From contig CAJTSH010000008.1 in assembly GCA_910578885.1 (NCBI GenBank), forward strand, positions 40,696 to 104,695: DNA of 64,000 bases, written 5' to 3'. Position 1 is the first letter of the stretch. The number at the start of each line of letters is the position of its first letter. The translations under genes were made by a program, and so were the position numbers. Source of the stretch: an uncultured Lachnospiraceae bacterium (lineage in GTDB: Bacteria > Bacillota > Clostridia > Lachnospirales > Lachnospiraceae). Below are positions 9,406 through 17,710 of this stretch, piece by piece. The notes below the pieces were generated by a model that saw only the letters and a list, made by a program, of their open reading frames with translations, did not search any database and was not told the DNA's origin.

Positions 9406-10563
9406 ATGAAAATACGCAATGGTTATATGCTCCGCCAGATTGCCGGAGTTTCCTATATTCTTCCCGTCGGACAGAATATTGCCGATCATAAAAGAGGAAT
9501 TAAGCTTAACGAATCCGGGCTGCTTCTTTGGAACGCCTTGCAAAATCAAGCAGACGAAGAGGAGCTCTTATCTCTGCTTATGCAGCAGTATGAGGCTGAC
9601 GCTTCAGACGAATCTCTGTTCCGGGAAGATATCCGTCATTTTCTGATGCAGCTTACTACTCTCGGAATCATTTATGGAACGGAAGCCAGTGTACCTTCCT
9701 CTTTTGAACATTATTTCCAGATCGGTACGCTTACGCTCGGATATCATGGACCAGAGGAGCTGATACATCCTTCCTTTTTTGCTTTTGCATGTGCTCCTTC
9801 CCAGCCGGATCAGGCAATCCGTATCATACCTTCTGCGCCAGCGGTGCATGCAAACGGAGAAATTCTGGTGCGGACGAAAGAACTTACGATCTGTAAAAAT
9901 GACGCCCATTATCTGTTTCTCTATCCAGAAGGGTTTCAAGTGGCAGAATGCCGCTTATCACTCGACGGCTCGATTGCAGATTTTTACTGCCGCTCACCTT
10001 TTGACGAAAAAGCGCGGGAAGATCTGTTCCACGCCATCCGCTTTACATTCCTCGTAAAAGCCCAGATGGAGGGGCTGTTCGCACTCCACTCCGCCTCCAT
10101 TCTCTACCAAGACAGGGCGTGGCTGTTTGCGGGATCTTCCGGCACAGGAAAATCTACCCACGCCGCGCTCTGGGAAAGGCTTTTTGAAACGCCTCTGCTC
10201 AACGGAGATCTGAATCTGATCGGCATTTCAGGGAATGTTCCCGTCGTTTACGGAATCCCTTGGTGCGGAACCTCCGGTATCTATACGACAAAGACTTATC
10301 CGTTGGGCGGAATCACGCTCTTAAAAAGGGCGGCAGAAAACGGCGCTCTCCCTATGACGGAAGATGAACGGCAGCTAAAGGTCATGCACCGGCTCATCTC
10401 TCCTTCATGGACGAACGACATGCTCTCCCGGAACTTAGATTTTTCTGCGGATCTGCAGACACGGATTCCCGTCTTCTGTCTGCAATGTACAAAAGAAACT
10501 GCAGCCGCACATACCATGAAGCAAATCATCGACGATTCGCTCTCAGGACCAAATGAGGACTAA
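9406..10563 (+). CDS. PqqD domain fused to HPr-kinase-like domain
   Basis: About 385 aa. The start at 9406 (MKIRNGYMLRQIAG) is preferred over 9394, which lies only 1 nt from the GGAAAGG ribosome site. Residues ~1-95 form a PqqD domain with the hallmark IKLNESGLLLWNAL. The C-terminal half has a Walker A (FAGSSGTGKSTHAALW) preceded by LFALHSASILY and followed by LLNGDLNLI and GIPWCGTSGIYT, the pattern of HprK/PEPCK-fold kinases encoded in lasso-peptide and related clusters. A role as a peptide-tailoring kinase or leader-binding ATPase is plausible but unproved. It ends 2 nt before the ABC exporter gene, so the two are one operon. It is distinct from true hprK at 52030-52965. Confidence 0.75.
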   Translation: MKIRNGYMLRQIAGVSYILPVGQNIADHKRGIKLNESGLLLWNALQNQADEEELLSLLMQQYEADASDESLFREDIRHFLMQLTTLGIIYGTEASVPSSFEHYFQIGTLTLGYHGPEELIHPSFFAFACAPSQPDQAIRIIPSAPAVHANGEILVRTKELTICKNDAHYLFLYPEGFQVAECRLSLDGSIADFYCRSPFDEKAREDLFHAIRFTFLVKAQMEGLFALHSASILYQDRAWLFAGSSGTGKSTHAALWERLFETPLLNGDLNLIGISGNVPVVYGIPWCGTSGIYTTKTYPLGGITLLKRAAENGALPMTEDERQLKVMHRLISPSWTNDMLSRNLDFSADLQTRIPVFCLQCTKETAAAHTMKQIIDDSLSGPNED

Positions 10564-10565
10564 CC

Positions 10566-12335
10566 ATGCGTACAACGATAAAACATATTATCACCAAAAT
10601 CAAGGAAGGCATGCTGCGTGAAATGTGGATTCAGACGAAATGGATCTACCAGTATGTCAGACAATATTGGAAGGCAATGATTTTTTATACGCTTCTGGGT
10701 TTGAGCGGAACAGTGATTTCACTGGTTTCCAGCCTCATCTCCAGAGATTTAGTTGATATTATTACCGGACATGAGACAGGTCTGTTAATTCAGACCTTTT
10801 GTCTGTTTATCGGATTTTCCATAGGAAACATCATCCTTACACAGATTTCAAGCTATGCCTCCAACTGGATCAGTATCCGCGTGGACAATGAAATCAAAGC
10901 GGACGTCTTTCAGAAAATGCTGATTACCGACTGGGAATCCCTGACCGATTACCACACCGGAGATTTGCTGACCCGCTGGAGCGCTGACGCTTCTACCATT
11001 TCCAGCGGTATCCTTAGCTGGATTCCGAACCTGATTATCTATACCACCAGATTCGTCGGCACTTTTGCCCTTGTTCTGTACTACGATCCGACCTTTGCGC
11101 TGCTCGCCATGCTCGGAATTCCGGTCTCTATCCTGATGTCGCGGACGCTGCTGCACAAAATGCAGGCAAATAACAAACGCAGCGCCGCCATGAATGCCAA
11201 AATGACCGGTTTTAACCAAGAAACCTTTTCCAATATCCAGACAATTAAAGCCTTTGATTTAATCCGGCTTTACACTGCACGATTGAAGGAATTGCAGTCC
11301 GAATATTTCTCCATGAAAATGGATTTTCAGAAGCTGTCCATGATTACTTCGATTATCATGTCGCTAGTGGGACTCGCCGTATCCTACATCTGCTACGGCT
11401 GGGGAATCTACCGGGTCTGGAGCGGCGTCATCTCCTACGGTACGATGACGATGTTCCTCTCCCTCTCCGGCTCCCTGACGGGAACCTTAAATTCCCTGAT
11501 TGCACTGGTTCCTACCGCAATCTCCATCACGACCTCTGCCGGACGACTGATGGACATTTTAGACATGCCAAAAGAGGATTATTCTGCCGCCGAAGATGCA
11601 GACAGACTCTATGAATACTATAAGGATTCCGGTATCAGCATAACTTTTCGGGATATGGAATACACTTACCACTCCGGCACGCAGGTATTTGCGGGCGCTT
11701 CTATGGAAGCGCATCCCCACGAAATCGTGGCATTAGTAGGACCCTCCGGCGAAGGCAAGACCACTCTGCTTCGGCTGATACTCTCCCTGCTCTCTTCCCA
11801 ATCGGGAACCTGCAGGGTCTACGGCGGAACCGACGAGGAGAACGGACTCCCCCTCTCTCCCGCTACCAGACGTTTATTTTCGTATGTTCCGCAGGGCAAT
11901 ACCATGTTTTCCGGAACCATTGCGGAAAATATGCGCAATGTGAAACCCGACGCCACCGACGAGGAAATCATCGATGCCTTAAAGCTCTCCTGCGCTTGGG
12001 ATTTTGTCGAAAAGCTGCCTGACGGAATTGAAAGCATGGTAAAAGAGCGGGGCGGCGGTTTCTCGGAGGGGCAGTCCCAGCGGCTTTCCATTGCCAGAGC
12101 ATTGCTTAGGAAATCGCCGATTCTGTTACTGGACGAGGCTACCTCGGCTCTGGATGTGGCAACGGAGCGGAAGGTGCTGAAGAATATTATGCGGGATGAA
12201 TATCCCAGAACCTGTATTGTTACTACGCACCGTCCTACTGTGCTGGGAATCTGCAGTAAGGTGTATGCGATTCGGGATAAGAGGTGTAATTTGCTGAGTG
12301 AGGAGGAGATTAGGGTGTTGGAGAGGGATTTTTGA
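10566..12335 (+). CDS. ABC exporter (fused membrane and ATPase domains)
   Basis: 589 aa half-transporter. The N-terminal type IV ABC exporter membrane domain has about six helices (first near MIFYTLLGLSGTVISLVSS). The ATPase has Walker A GPSGEGKTT, Q-loop region SYVPQGNTMFSGT, signature FSEGQSQR (variant of LSGGQ), Walker B ILLLDEAT and H-loop TTHRP. No C39 leader-peptidase domain is present, which fits leader removal by the separate S24/S26 peptidase. It probably dimerises and exports a peptide or lipid-linked product in the inner membrane. It follows the PqqD-HprK gene directly; a specific substrate cannot be read from sequence. Confidence 0.85.
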   Translation: MRTTIKHIITKIKEGMLREMWIQTKWIYQYVRQYWKAMIFYTLLGLSGTVISLVSSLISRDLVDIITGHETGLLIQTFCLFIGFSIGNIILTQISSYASNWISIRVDNEIKADVFQKMLITDWESLTDYHTGDLLTRWSADASTISSGILSWIPNLIIYTTRFVGTFALVLYYDPTFALLAMLGIPVSILMSRTLLHKMQANNKRSAAMNAKMTGFNQETFSNIQTIKAFDLIRLYTARLKELQSEYFSMKMDFQKLSMITSIIMSLVGLAVSYICYGWGIYRVWSGVISYGTMTMFLSLSGSLTGTLNSLIALVPTAISITTSAGRLMDILDMPKEDYSAAEDADRLYEYYKDSGISITFRDMEYTYHSGTQVFAGASMEAHPHEIVALVGPSGEGKTTLLRLILSLLSSQSGTCRVYGGTDEENGLPLSPATRRLFSYVPQGNTMFSGTIAENMRNVKPDATDEEIIDALKLSCAWDFVEKLPDGIESMVKERGGGFSEGQSQRLSIARALLRKSPILLLDEATSALDVATERKVLKNIMRDEYPRTCIVTTHRPTVLGICSKVYAIRDKRCNLLSEEEIRVLERDF

Positions 12336-12584
12336 TGTCCTTTTTTAATGTATTTGCGATATCCTTGAAGTTTTATTTGATTTTCCCTGTGAGTCAGAGG
12401 ATACCGGAGATTATACCTTTGCGGATTCTGTAAAAGCCGGTATATATGATGATTTATATGTTAACTTCGCCGAGATTGCCAACCACTGACTCTTGAATAT
12501 CTCTTTCTAAAGGAAACTTATAGGCTAAAGCAGCCAAAACATTGTAAAATCGGCATATCAATGAGACACCCAAATGCTATATAC
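12336..12584. other. Intergenic region with a short decayed coding remnant
   Basis: Downstream of the ABC gene, positions 12356-12490 on the plus strand read in one frame as DILEVLFDFPCESEDTGD followed by YTFADSVKAGIYDDLYVNF and a stop. There is no start codon, and a stop lies just upstream. This looks like the C-terminal end of a lost gene of unknown family. No precursor-peptide-like gene for the PqqD cassette was seen here. Confidence 0.3.
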
Positions 12585-12648
12585 AAAATAAGAAAAAAGA
12601 AGGGTTCTGGCAGCATACTTCTTCCAGAACCTTTCTTTTTCTTATTTT
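12585..12648 (-). terminator. Long hairpin terminator
   Basis: Arms of about 25 nt (12585-12610 and 12624-12648) pair around a 13-nt loop; the core is AAGGTTCTGG/CCAGAACC flanked by A/T-rich arms that supply the U-rich side. It overlaps the stop codon of the chimeric recombinase gene and would end its leftward transcript. Confidence 0.7.
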
Positions 12649-12977
12649 GTCTTTTTACTTATTGTAGTCCATTTTCCATACACTTTCTTTATCTTTTTGT
12701 TCGCATCCTTATATGTTTTATAAGCTCTGATGCGGATGTAATATTTTTTCTTCGCTTTCAATTTCTTTTTCGTGTATGTTTTCTTTGACTTGGAAATGGA
12801 TACTTTCTTTGCACCTTTAAAATTCTTTTTTGTACTTGCTCTGTGAAAATCTTTGCCTGACTGTTTATCCATAAAAATATTTCCGGCAGCAACTCCTGCC
12901 TTTCTCAATGCAATCATCTGGCGGTCTTCATTCTGGTCGATGCTTGACACGCGCACATACCCATACGTGTTACTCAT
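12642..12977 (-). pseudogene. Chimera: serine recombinase N-terminus joined to Fn3-like tail
   Basis: 111 codons from ATG 12977, 8 nt after AAGGAGG. The first ~49 residues are the start of a small serine recombinase (YGYVRVSSIDQNEDRQ, with the nucleophile region RVS). Then, in frame, the sequence switches to a Lys-rich tail (TYTKKKLKAKKKYYIRIRAY, YGKWTTISKK) typical of the end of fibronectin-III repeats in clostridial surface proteins. The recombinase lacks the rest of its catalytic domain and its DNA-binding domain, and the tail lacks the first strands of the repeat. A deletion joining two unrelated genes is the simplest explanation. The product is probably nonfunctional. Confidence 0.6.
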
Positions 12978-13389
12978 CTGCATGCCCTCCTTAAAAAAAG
13001 AAAATCCTACTGTATTTCTACAATAGGACTTTCTTAAAATCAAAATTTTTTCAAAAATAATTGCCGACAAACACCTCGCAAAACTGCACAATACCTTAGT
13101 CTAGAATGTATTTGCAGTCTCTTTGCCAGATATATTCCAATAGAAGTGTAAAAGAGCCTTACCGTTTTATTCCTGTAATCCGCCTTGTTATAGAAAAGGT
13201 CCTCCACCTTACGGTGAAGAACTAAACTTTCAACCCATCCATTTATATACCACATATCGGTCAGAAGCAAACCTTCTTTATATTTACATTCTAGCAAGTA
13301 CAAAAGGAAAATCAATAGAACTTCCCTTAAAATTTTACTTCGTTACTACATGATTTATTTCCAACTTTATGAATATTTCTTCTAAATAT
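12978..13389. other. AT-rich gap with terminator hairpin
   Basis: No convincing gene. At 12999-13037 an inverted repeat (17-nt arms, two positions forming G-U pairs in leftward RNA) is followed on the minus strand by seven T, an intrinsic terminator placed directly before the ribosome site of the chimeric recombinase gene. It may end transcription of the PBECR4-like gene. A 91-codon minus-strand frame at 13040-13315 has no ribosome site or recognisable motif. Confidence 0.5.
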
Positions 13390-14061
13390 CTATGTATGTT
13401 TTTGTCCCACTCCATTTATTATCAATGCCTTCAACTCATTTGGAAGCTCAAAATAAAGTTCTAAGAGCAGCCCCTGCTTTATCTCAACCAATATATTACG
13501 ATATTTTTCATCCTCAATTTTCTTTTCCAGTAAACAAATAATTTTATACTTTTTTGACGTAAACTCATCAATGCTTCTGGCAATCAATGTAATAGGGAAA
13601 CTTGACATATTACCTACTTTTTGAAATCCAAGAATCGCTGTACTTCCATACGCATAGGAAAAATCCACAAATTGTGATATTTTGTCTTTTAATCCAACTT
13701 TCATATATTTTGCATCCTTAATTCGCAACATATCAGCGCAACACGAACTTTTTTCATTGATTGTTGTACGATTATGATTCTTCGATGGATGACAATCAGA
13801 TATCAAAATGCCGGTTCCTATACCATTATTGTACTCATCACATCTGTCATAAAATTCATCAGCTCTTAATGTTTTGCTATCAATTCCGAGAAGGTGCATA
13901 AAATTTTTCTTTTCAAAACGGCACTGAAACCAAAAATAATTAGAATTTTTATTCTTTCCAATCACTAAATACTCATTTCCTATCAGTTTTGAATATTCTG
14001 CAGCTGCTCTATGAATTGCTTCCAACAATTTATTATCCGATAATTTCGAAGTTATTACCAT
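13390..14061 (-). CDS. PBECR4-like putative nuclease/toxin
   Basis: 223 aa, AT-rich and unlike its neighbours in codon use. The block YLVIGKNKNSNYFWFQCRFE, followed by KKNFMHLLGID, resembles the start of the PBECR4 family (phage barnase-EndoU-colicin-RelE-like nucleases). Later regions include LKDKISQFVDFSYAYGSTAI, and a C-terminal helix-rich part (LLLELYFELPNELKALIINGV). I am moderately sure of the family and unsure of activity. The ribosome site AGGAG is 6 nt from the ATG and begins right after a perfect terminator hairpin, so expression depends on read-through. No partner antitoxin protein gene is adjacent. Signs of transfer: base composition and position between a recombinase fragment and the dlt-like operon. 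Confidence 0.55.
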   Translation of the reverse strand: MVITSKLSDNKLLEAIHRAAAEYSKLIGNEYLVIGKNKNSNYFWFQCRFEKKNFMHLLGIDSKTLRADEFYDRCDEYNNGIGTGILISDCHPSKNHNRTTINEKSSCCADMLRIKDAKYMKVGLKDKISQFVDFSYAYGSTAILGFQKVGNMSSFPITLIARSIDEFTSKKYKIICLLEKKIEDEKYRNILVEIKQGLLLELYFELPNELKALIINGVGQKHT

Positions 14062-14076
14062 CCATTTCTCCTAAGT

Positions 14077-14104
14077 AAAAAGGTCTTGCTCATGCAAGAC
14101 CTTT
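14077..14104 (-). terminator. Perfect intrinsic terminator/attenuator before the PBECR4-like gene
   Basis: AAAGGTCTTGC (14079-14089), four-base loop, GCAAGACCTTT (14094-14104). Read leftward it ends in five T and is followed 4-5 nt later by the AGGAG ribosome site of the downstream gene. Confidence 0.75.
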
Positions 14105-14284
14105 ACAATTACTACAATATACTGGTTTATTTAGGTGCGTGCCACCCAATCGAAAGCCTTTCACTTTCATGCGAAATCAACTATTTCGTAAAGTGTTTGC
14201 ATAGTTTTAACGTTTCCAGTCTAACGGCGATACGCTCCTTGTATCGCATGTCCATACAAATATGGAGAAGATCTATCTTCTGGC
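14079..14284 (-). ncRNA. Hairpin-rich leader RNA, candidate small RNA
   Basis: Between the promoter and the terminator lie about 205 nt with at least five exact stem-loops: AGAAGAT/ATCTTCT (14266-14281), CCATA/TATGG (14252-14265), GCGATAC/GTATCGC (14227-14247) and CGAAAT/ATTTCG (14172-14188) inside CACTTT/AAAGTG (14162-14195), and GGTG/CACC (14134-14146). No convincing reading frame lies within it. Dense perfect helices ending in a terminator suggest a functional RNA rather than a simple untranslated leader. It could be an RNA antitoxin or a regulator of the downstream gene; both are inference. Confidence 0.5.
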
Positions 14285-14290
14285 ATTATT

Positions 14291-14319
14291 AGTATAACAC
14301 ATCTTCTCTCTAAATACAA
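14291..14319 (-). promoter_or_regulatory. Promoter for leader RNA and PBECR4-like gene
   Basis: Minus-strand -35 TTGTAT (14314-14319), 17-nt spacer, -10 TATACT (14291-14296); expected start near 14284, just before the first hairpin of the leader. Confidence 0.65.
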
Positions 14320-14350
14320 ATAAATTTTCATTTCTTAAGTCCAACTTTCT

Positions 14351-14926
14351 TTAATCCAACACCGCAGAATTATACTCAATCGCCGCCAGATTCTCACCAT
14401 CCAAAATAAACTTCAGCTTCATCCCATCCTTCGCATAAACAATACAGCCCTCCGACTCCTCATAATCCTCGCCATACTTCTCAACGACATCCGCCTTCGT
14501 CATGGATAAATCAATCCCCTCCGCAGTAGCCACATTGTCATCCTTCAAAATGATGCTTGCAACCAAATCCTTGTCTCCGTCCGGGTATGTATCCACTTCA
14601 TAGCTTGCATAAGTATACAGCTTTGCAATTCCCTGCGCCGCACAGCTCGGCTCTTCAAAGTAGGACACAGGCTCTCCCAGCTTATCCTCCAATGTGCTCA
14701 TATCCATGTCCACTGCGATTTCTACGCCGCCCGTCTCAAAGACATATCCCTTTGACTCTCCTTTTGTTTCTGCATCATCGGATGCGCTGCTTTTATCCTC
14801 TGCATTCTGAGCATCTCCTTTGCTTGTCTCTGCCGCATTATCAGAGCCGCAGCCTGCAAATGCACATCCCATCATACATACGCTTAACGTAATTGCCAAA
14901 ATTTTTCTGATTTTCATTATTCCCAT
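14351..14926 (-). CDS. Lipoprotein at the end of the dlt-like operon
   Basis: 191 aa, or 188 from the internal ATG at 14917. There is a lipoprotein signal peptide with lipobox AFAGCG (Cys about residue 26), then a Ser/Asp/Glu/Lys-rich linker and a compact C-terminal domain of ~130 residues (GVEIAVDMDMSTLEDKLGEP, MTKADVVEKYGEDYEESEGC). Lipidation would tether it to the outer face of the membrane. It overlaps the DltD-like gene by 10 nt and is the last gene of the operon. I recognise no specific family; by position it may help handle the envelope modification made by the upstream genes. Confidence 0.75.
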   Translation of the reverse strand: MGIMKIRKILAITLSVCMMGCAFAGCGSDNAAETSKGDAQNAEDKSSASDDAETKGESKGYVFETGGVEIAVDMDMSTLEDKLGEPVSYFEEPSCAAQGIAKLYTYASYEVDTYPDGDKDLVASIILKDDNVATAEGIDLSMTKADVVEKYGEDYEESEGCIVYAKDGMKLKFILDGENLAAIEYNSAVLD

Positions 14927-15957
14927 CCTTTCTGCTGACGTTCGATTTCTTCCTCATAGTCCTGACATTTCTCTTTCCATGACTGTTCCAGCGCCGCTTC
15001 ACCCCTGCGGCTCTTTAAACCGCATTCTTCGGCAAGTATTTTCCCGAAATAAGAGGATAACTTTTGGGCGCCGGATAAGTTCAGATGAAGTCCGGCGTCA
15101 TAAGTATCCATGTTGAAATCCAAGCCGATTTCATCCGTCACCTTGAGAAAATTATAATATTTCAGATTGTGCTCTCTTGCATAATCCACCATCTGCTCAT
15201 CCCATTCATCATACCAGTAGGGATAAAGGCTCGGCGCTTTCACAAGCACCAGTTCCACTCCGTTATCTTCGCACAGCTTCACCATCTTGTCCAGATAATA
15301 ATACGCATTCTCTCCGAACTTATAGTCAGCCAGCACCTTTCCTTCCGGTACATTTTCCGCCGGAAGCACATCCAATCTCATATAATAGCCGTTGTGCGTT
15401 ACCTTGTCCCGCTTCCAGAAATACTTTATATCATCCCATGTCAGTTCATTCCAGCGGGAATGATACCGTAAAATCGGAAACACATACTCCAAAAAGTTCT
15501 CTTCCTCCGTCATGGACGCCTGTATATCCGCAATCTTGGATCTCGACCACTTCATCCCGTCTAATGTCATCCGGTTATAGGTCTCCTTCTGAGGCTCGTC
15601 ATATTTCATGGACAGCACGTTAAATACCACCACGTCCGGCTTCTCATAGGTAAATGTCTCTTCCATCAGATAATAGGACTGCCAGATCAGCTGCTGTGCG
15701 CTTCCTCTGATGTAACTGTTGATTCCGTATTCCTCCCACAGTGTGACTGGAGAAATGTTTTCGTATAATTCACAATCACCGATGAAGATTACGTCATGAT
15801 CCTTTTCCTCATCGTAATATTCCGCTACCATCGCTCCCTCGACCACATCGGTCATGTACTTTGGCATCAGAAGACGCTGAAGGAAATACAGCGCCAAAAC
15901 TATAATGACAACGGAAATCAGGACTGCCGCAGCCGTCCGCTTCCGGTTTCGATTCAT
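14917..15957 (-). CDS. DltD-like SGNH-fold membrane-anchored protein
   Basis: About 346 aa from ATG 15957 (ribosome site GGAAGG; the upstream GTG at 15972 overlaps it). One N-terminal membrane helix (about residues 8-26), then an SGNH/DltD-like domain: block I is FIGDCELYENIS, where the usual catalytic Ser is Cys, and the C-terminal block LHLNLSGAQKL contains the His expected of the Asp/His pair. DltD-like proteins take an acyl group from the MBOAT enzyme to the final acceptor outside the cell. Its place directly after the MBOAT gene supports that role. The Ser-to-Cys change could mean a thioester intermediate or lost activity. Confidence 0.7.
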   Translation of the reverse strand: MNRNRKRTAAAVLISVVIIVLALYFLQRLLMPKYMTDVVEGAMVAEYYDEEKDHDVIFIGDCELYENISPVTLWEEYGINSYIRGSAQQLIWQSYYLMEETFTYEKPDVVVFNVLSMKYDEPQKETYNRMTLDGMKWSRSKIADIQASMTEEENFLEYVFPILRYHSRWNELTWDDIKYFWKRDKVTHNGYYMRLDVLPAENVPEGKVLADYKFGENAYYYLDKMVKLCEDNGVELVLVKAPSLYPYWYDEWDEQMVDYAREHNLKYYNFLKVTDEIGLDFNMDTYDAGLHLNLSGAQKLSSYFGKILAEECGLKSRRGEAALEQSWKEKCQDYEEEIERQQKGWE

Positions 15958-16114
15958 TTTCTTACCTTCCACCGTCTTACCTTATCCTTTCTGGCTTCAT
16001 TACAGCCTGCCTTTTGCCCCGCCGTTACACATACAGCCATATTTTGGAAAACGCTGATAAAAGCGTTTCCTGCACCGAAGGCTCTAAGGAAACGATAATT
16101 GAATCAGCGCTTCC

Positions 16115-17707
16115 TTAGAACTGGTTGTAAATAAACTGACTGGCATCATAGCCGATTCCATAGGTTCCCCACAAAAGAACCAGAAGAAACAGTCCGAACC
16201 ATAGAACAAACCGCATAGCATATGGCTTTGCCGCAATTTTCTCCCGCACAGAGCCGCTTCTTTGTACAAGGCTGACGCCAAGCAGCAGGAAAAATCCAAT
16301 TACGATTACCATATAATCCCAAGCAGTAAGCCCAAGACCAAGCAATGCGCCGGAAAACAGCTCTCCCCAGTTGAAGTCGGTAAACATGGTTCCAAACATC
16401 CGAAATGTCAGGGGCACATCCCGGTAACAGTCAAAGGTACGCAGCGCACTCATCAAAAGGATGGTACGCACAACTTGGAACAGCTTAAATCCAAAAGTTC
16501 CGTCCACGGAAAACCGTTTATGGAACCAACGGTAAAACGGCTCTAATTCCTGCGTAATTAGAATTACAACACAGTTCGCAAGTCCCCAGACAATAAAATT
16601 CCAGCTTGCGCCATGCCAGATTCCCGTTGCAAACCAGACTACAAAGCAGGATAAATAAATCGTCACACGTTTTCCCACCTGCTCGCCTAATCGTTTTCTG
16701 GACGCCTTGCTGAGCTTCAACATCGGCTGGCAGACGGAAATAGGATAAAAGATATAATCCGTAAACCAGCTTCCCATCGTAATATGCCAGCGGTTCCAGT
16801 ATTCCTTGATATTCTTAGAGAAATACGGACGGATAAAATTCTCTGTCACAGTAATGCCCATTGTCTGCGCCACACCAATTGTAATGTCGATTCCTCCGGT
16901 AAAATCCGCATACAGCTCCAAAGCATAGAACATCATTCCTACGAACACCCAGATACCGCGATAAGAAGCAGTATCACCGATAATCGTATTCACTGCCACC
17001 ACCAGCCGGTCTGCAATCACCAGCTTTTTAAAGAAGCCCCAGAGAATCCTCTGCAGACCAAAGGCTACCGTCTTCCCATTAAATGAATGGGGCTCATACA
17101 GGGATTTTGCCAGATGATCAAACCGGCTGATCGGTCCCTGAATCAACTGTGGGAAAAAGGATACGAACAGCGCAAGCTTGAAAAAATTTTCTTCGGCGCG
17201 GTATTTTCCCTGATATACATCTATCGCGTATCCCATCGTCTGGAACACATAGAAGGAAATTCCTAACGGGAGCGCAATGTCCCAAAACGACAACCGACTG
17301 CCGCTTCCTGTCATTTCCAGTATTCCGTTGATATTATGTATCACAAAATTCGTATATTTCACGACTGCGAGCATTCCGATATTTAAAATCAAGGTAAGCA
17401 ACAACAGTCCCCACTGCTTCTTCTTGCATTTCTCCTTATATGCCTTGCGCTCTTCCCTGGACAATGCCTGCTTGTGTTCCTTCAACCAGTCAGCCTGCGC
17501 ATCCTTGGACTTCTGAATCCGTCGGACAAAATAGTAAGTAGAAATTGTCGTAAATAAAATATAAAACAGGTTCCCGGCACCGCTGGTAAAATAGAAAATA
17601 TAGCTTGCAGCAAGCAGCAGCCACCACTGAAACCTTTTCGGTATGCAATAATATAAAATAAAGACAATCAAAAGAAACAGTATAAATTCATAGGATGTAA
17701 ACAGCAC
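16115..17707 (-). CDS. MBOAT family O-acyltransferase (DltB-like)
   Basis: 530 aa, polytopic (about 11 hydrophobic segments). Motifs: the LPLGISFYVFQTMGYAIDVY segment, NRWHITMGSWFTDYIFYPI, and the catalytic-His segment GIWHGASWNFIVWG. MBOAT enzymes such as DltB and AlgI/PatA move acyl groups across the membrane to envelope polymers. The GTG start at 17707 follows GAGGA and lies 3 nt after the carrier-protein stop. Being sandwiched between a carrier protein and a DltD-like gene makes a DltB-type role with an aminoacyl-carrier donor more likely than alginate-type acetylation. Confidence 0.85.
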   Translation of the reverse strand: MLFTSYEFILFLLIVFILYYCIPKRFQWWLLLAASYIFYFTSGAGNLFYILFTTISTYYFVRRIQKSKDAQADWLKEHKQALSREERKAYKEKCKKKQWGLLLLTLILNIGMLAVVKYTNFVIHNINGILEMTGSGSRLSFWDIALPLGISFYVFQTMGYAIDVYQGKYRAEENFFKLALFVSFFPQLIQGPISRFDHLAKSLYEPHSFNGKTVAFGLQRILWGFFKKLVIADRLVVAVNTIIGDTASYRGIWVFVGMMFYALELYADFTGGIDITIGVAQTMGITVTENFIRPYFSKNIKEYWNRWHITMGSWFTDYIFYPISVCQPMLKLSKASRKRLGEQVGKRVTIYLSCFVVWFATGIWHGASWNFIVWGLANCVVILITQELEPFYRWFHKRFSVDGTFGFKLFQVVRTILLMSALRTFDCYRDVPLTFRMFGTMFTDFNWGELFSGALLGLGLTAWDYMVIVIGFFLLLGVSLVQRSGSVREKIAAKPYAMRFVLWFGLFLLVLLWGTYGIGYDASQFIYNQF

Positions 17708-17710
17708 CGC

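Noticed and set aside
9406..10563. A second true HPr kinase
   Set aside because: The protein has a PqqD domain and lacks the HprK N-terminal domain and signature; true hprK is at 52030-52965.
13040..13315. 91-codon minus-strand frame
   Set aside because: No ribosome site and no recognisable motif in AT-rich DNA.
14079..14284. T-box riboswitch
   Set aside because: A GGGTGGCACGCACC stretch recalls the T-box sequence, but other T-box features and an aminoacyl-tRNA or amino-acid gene are missing.
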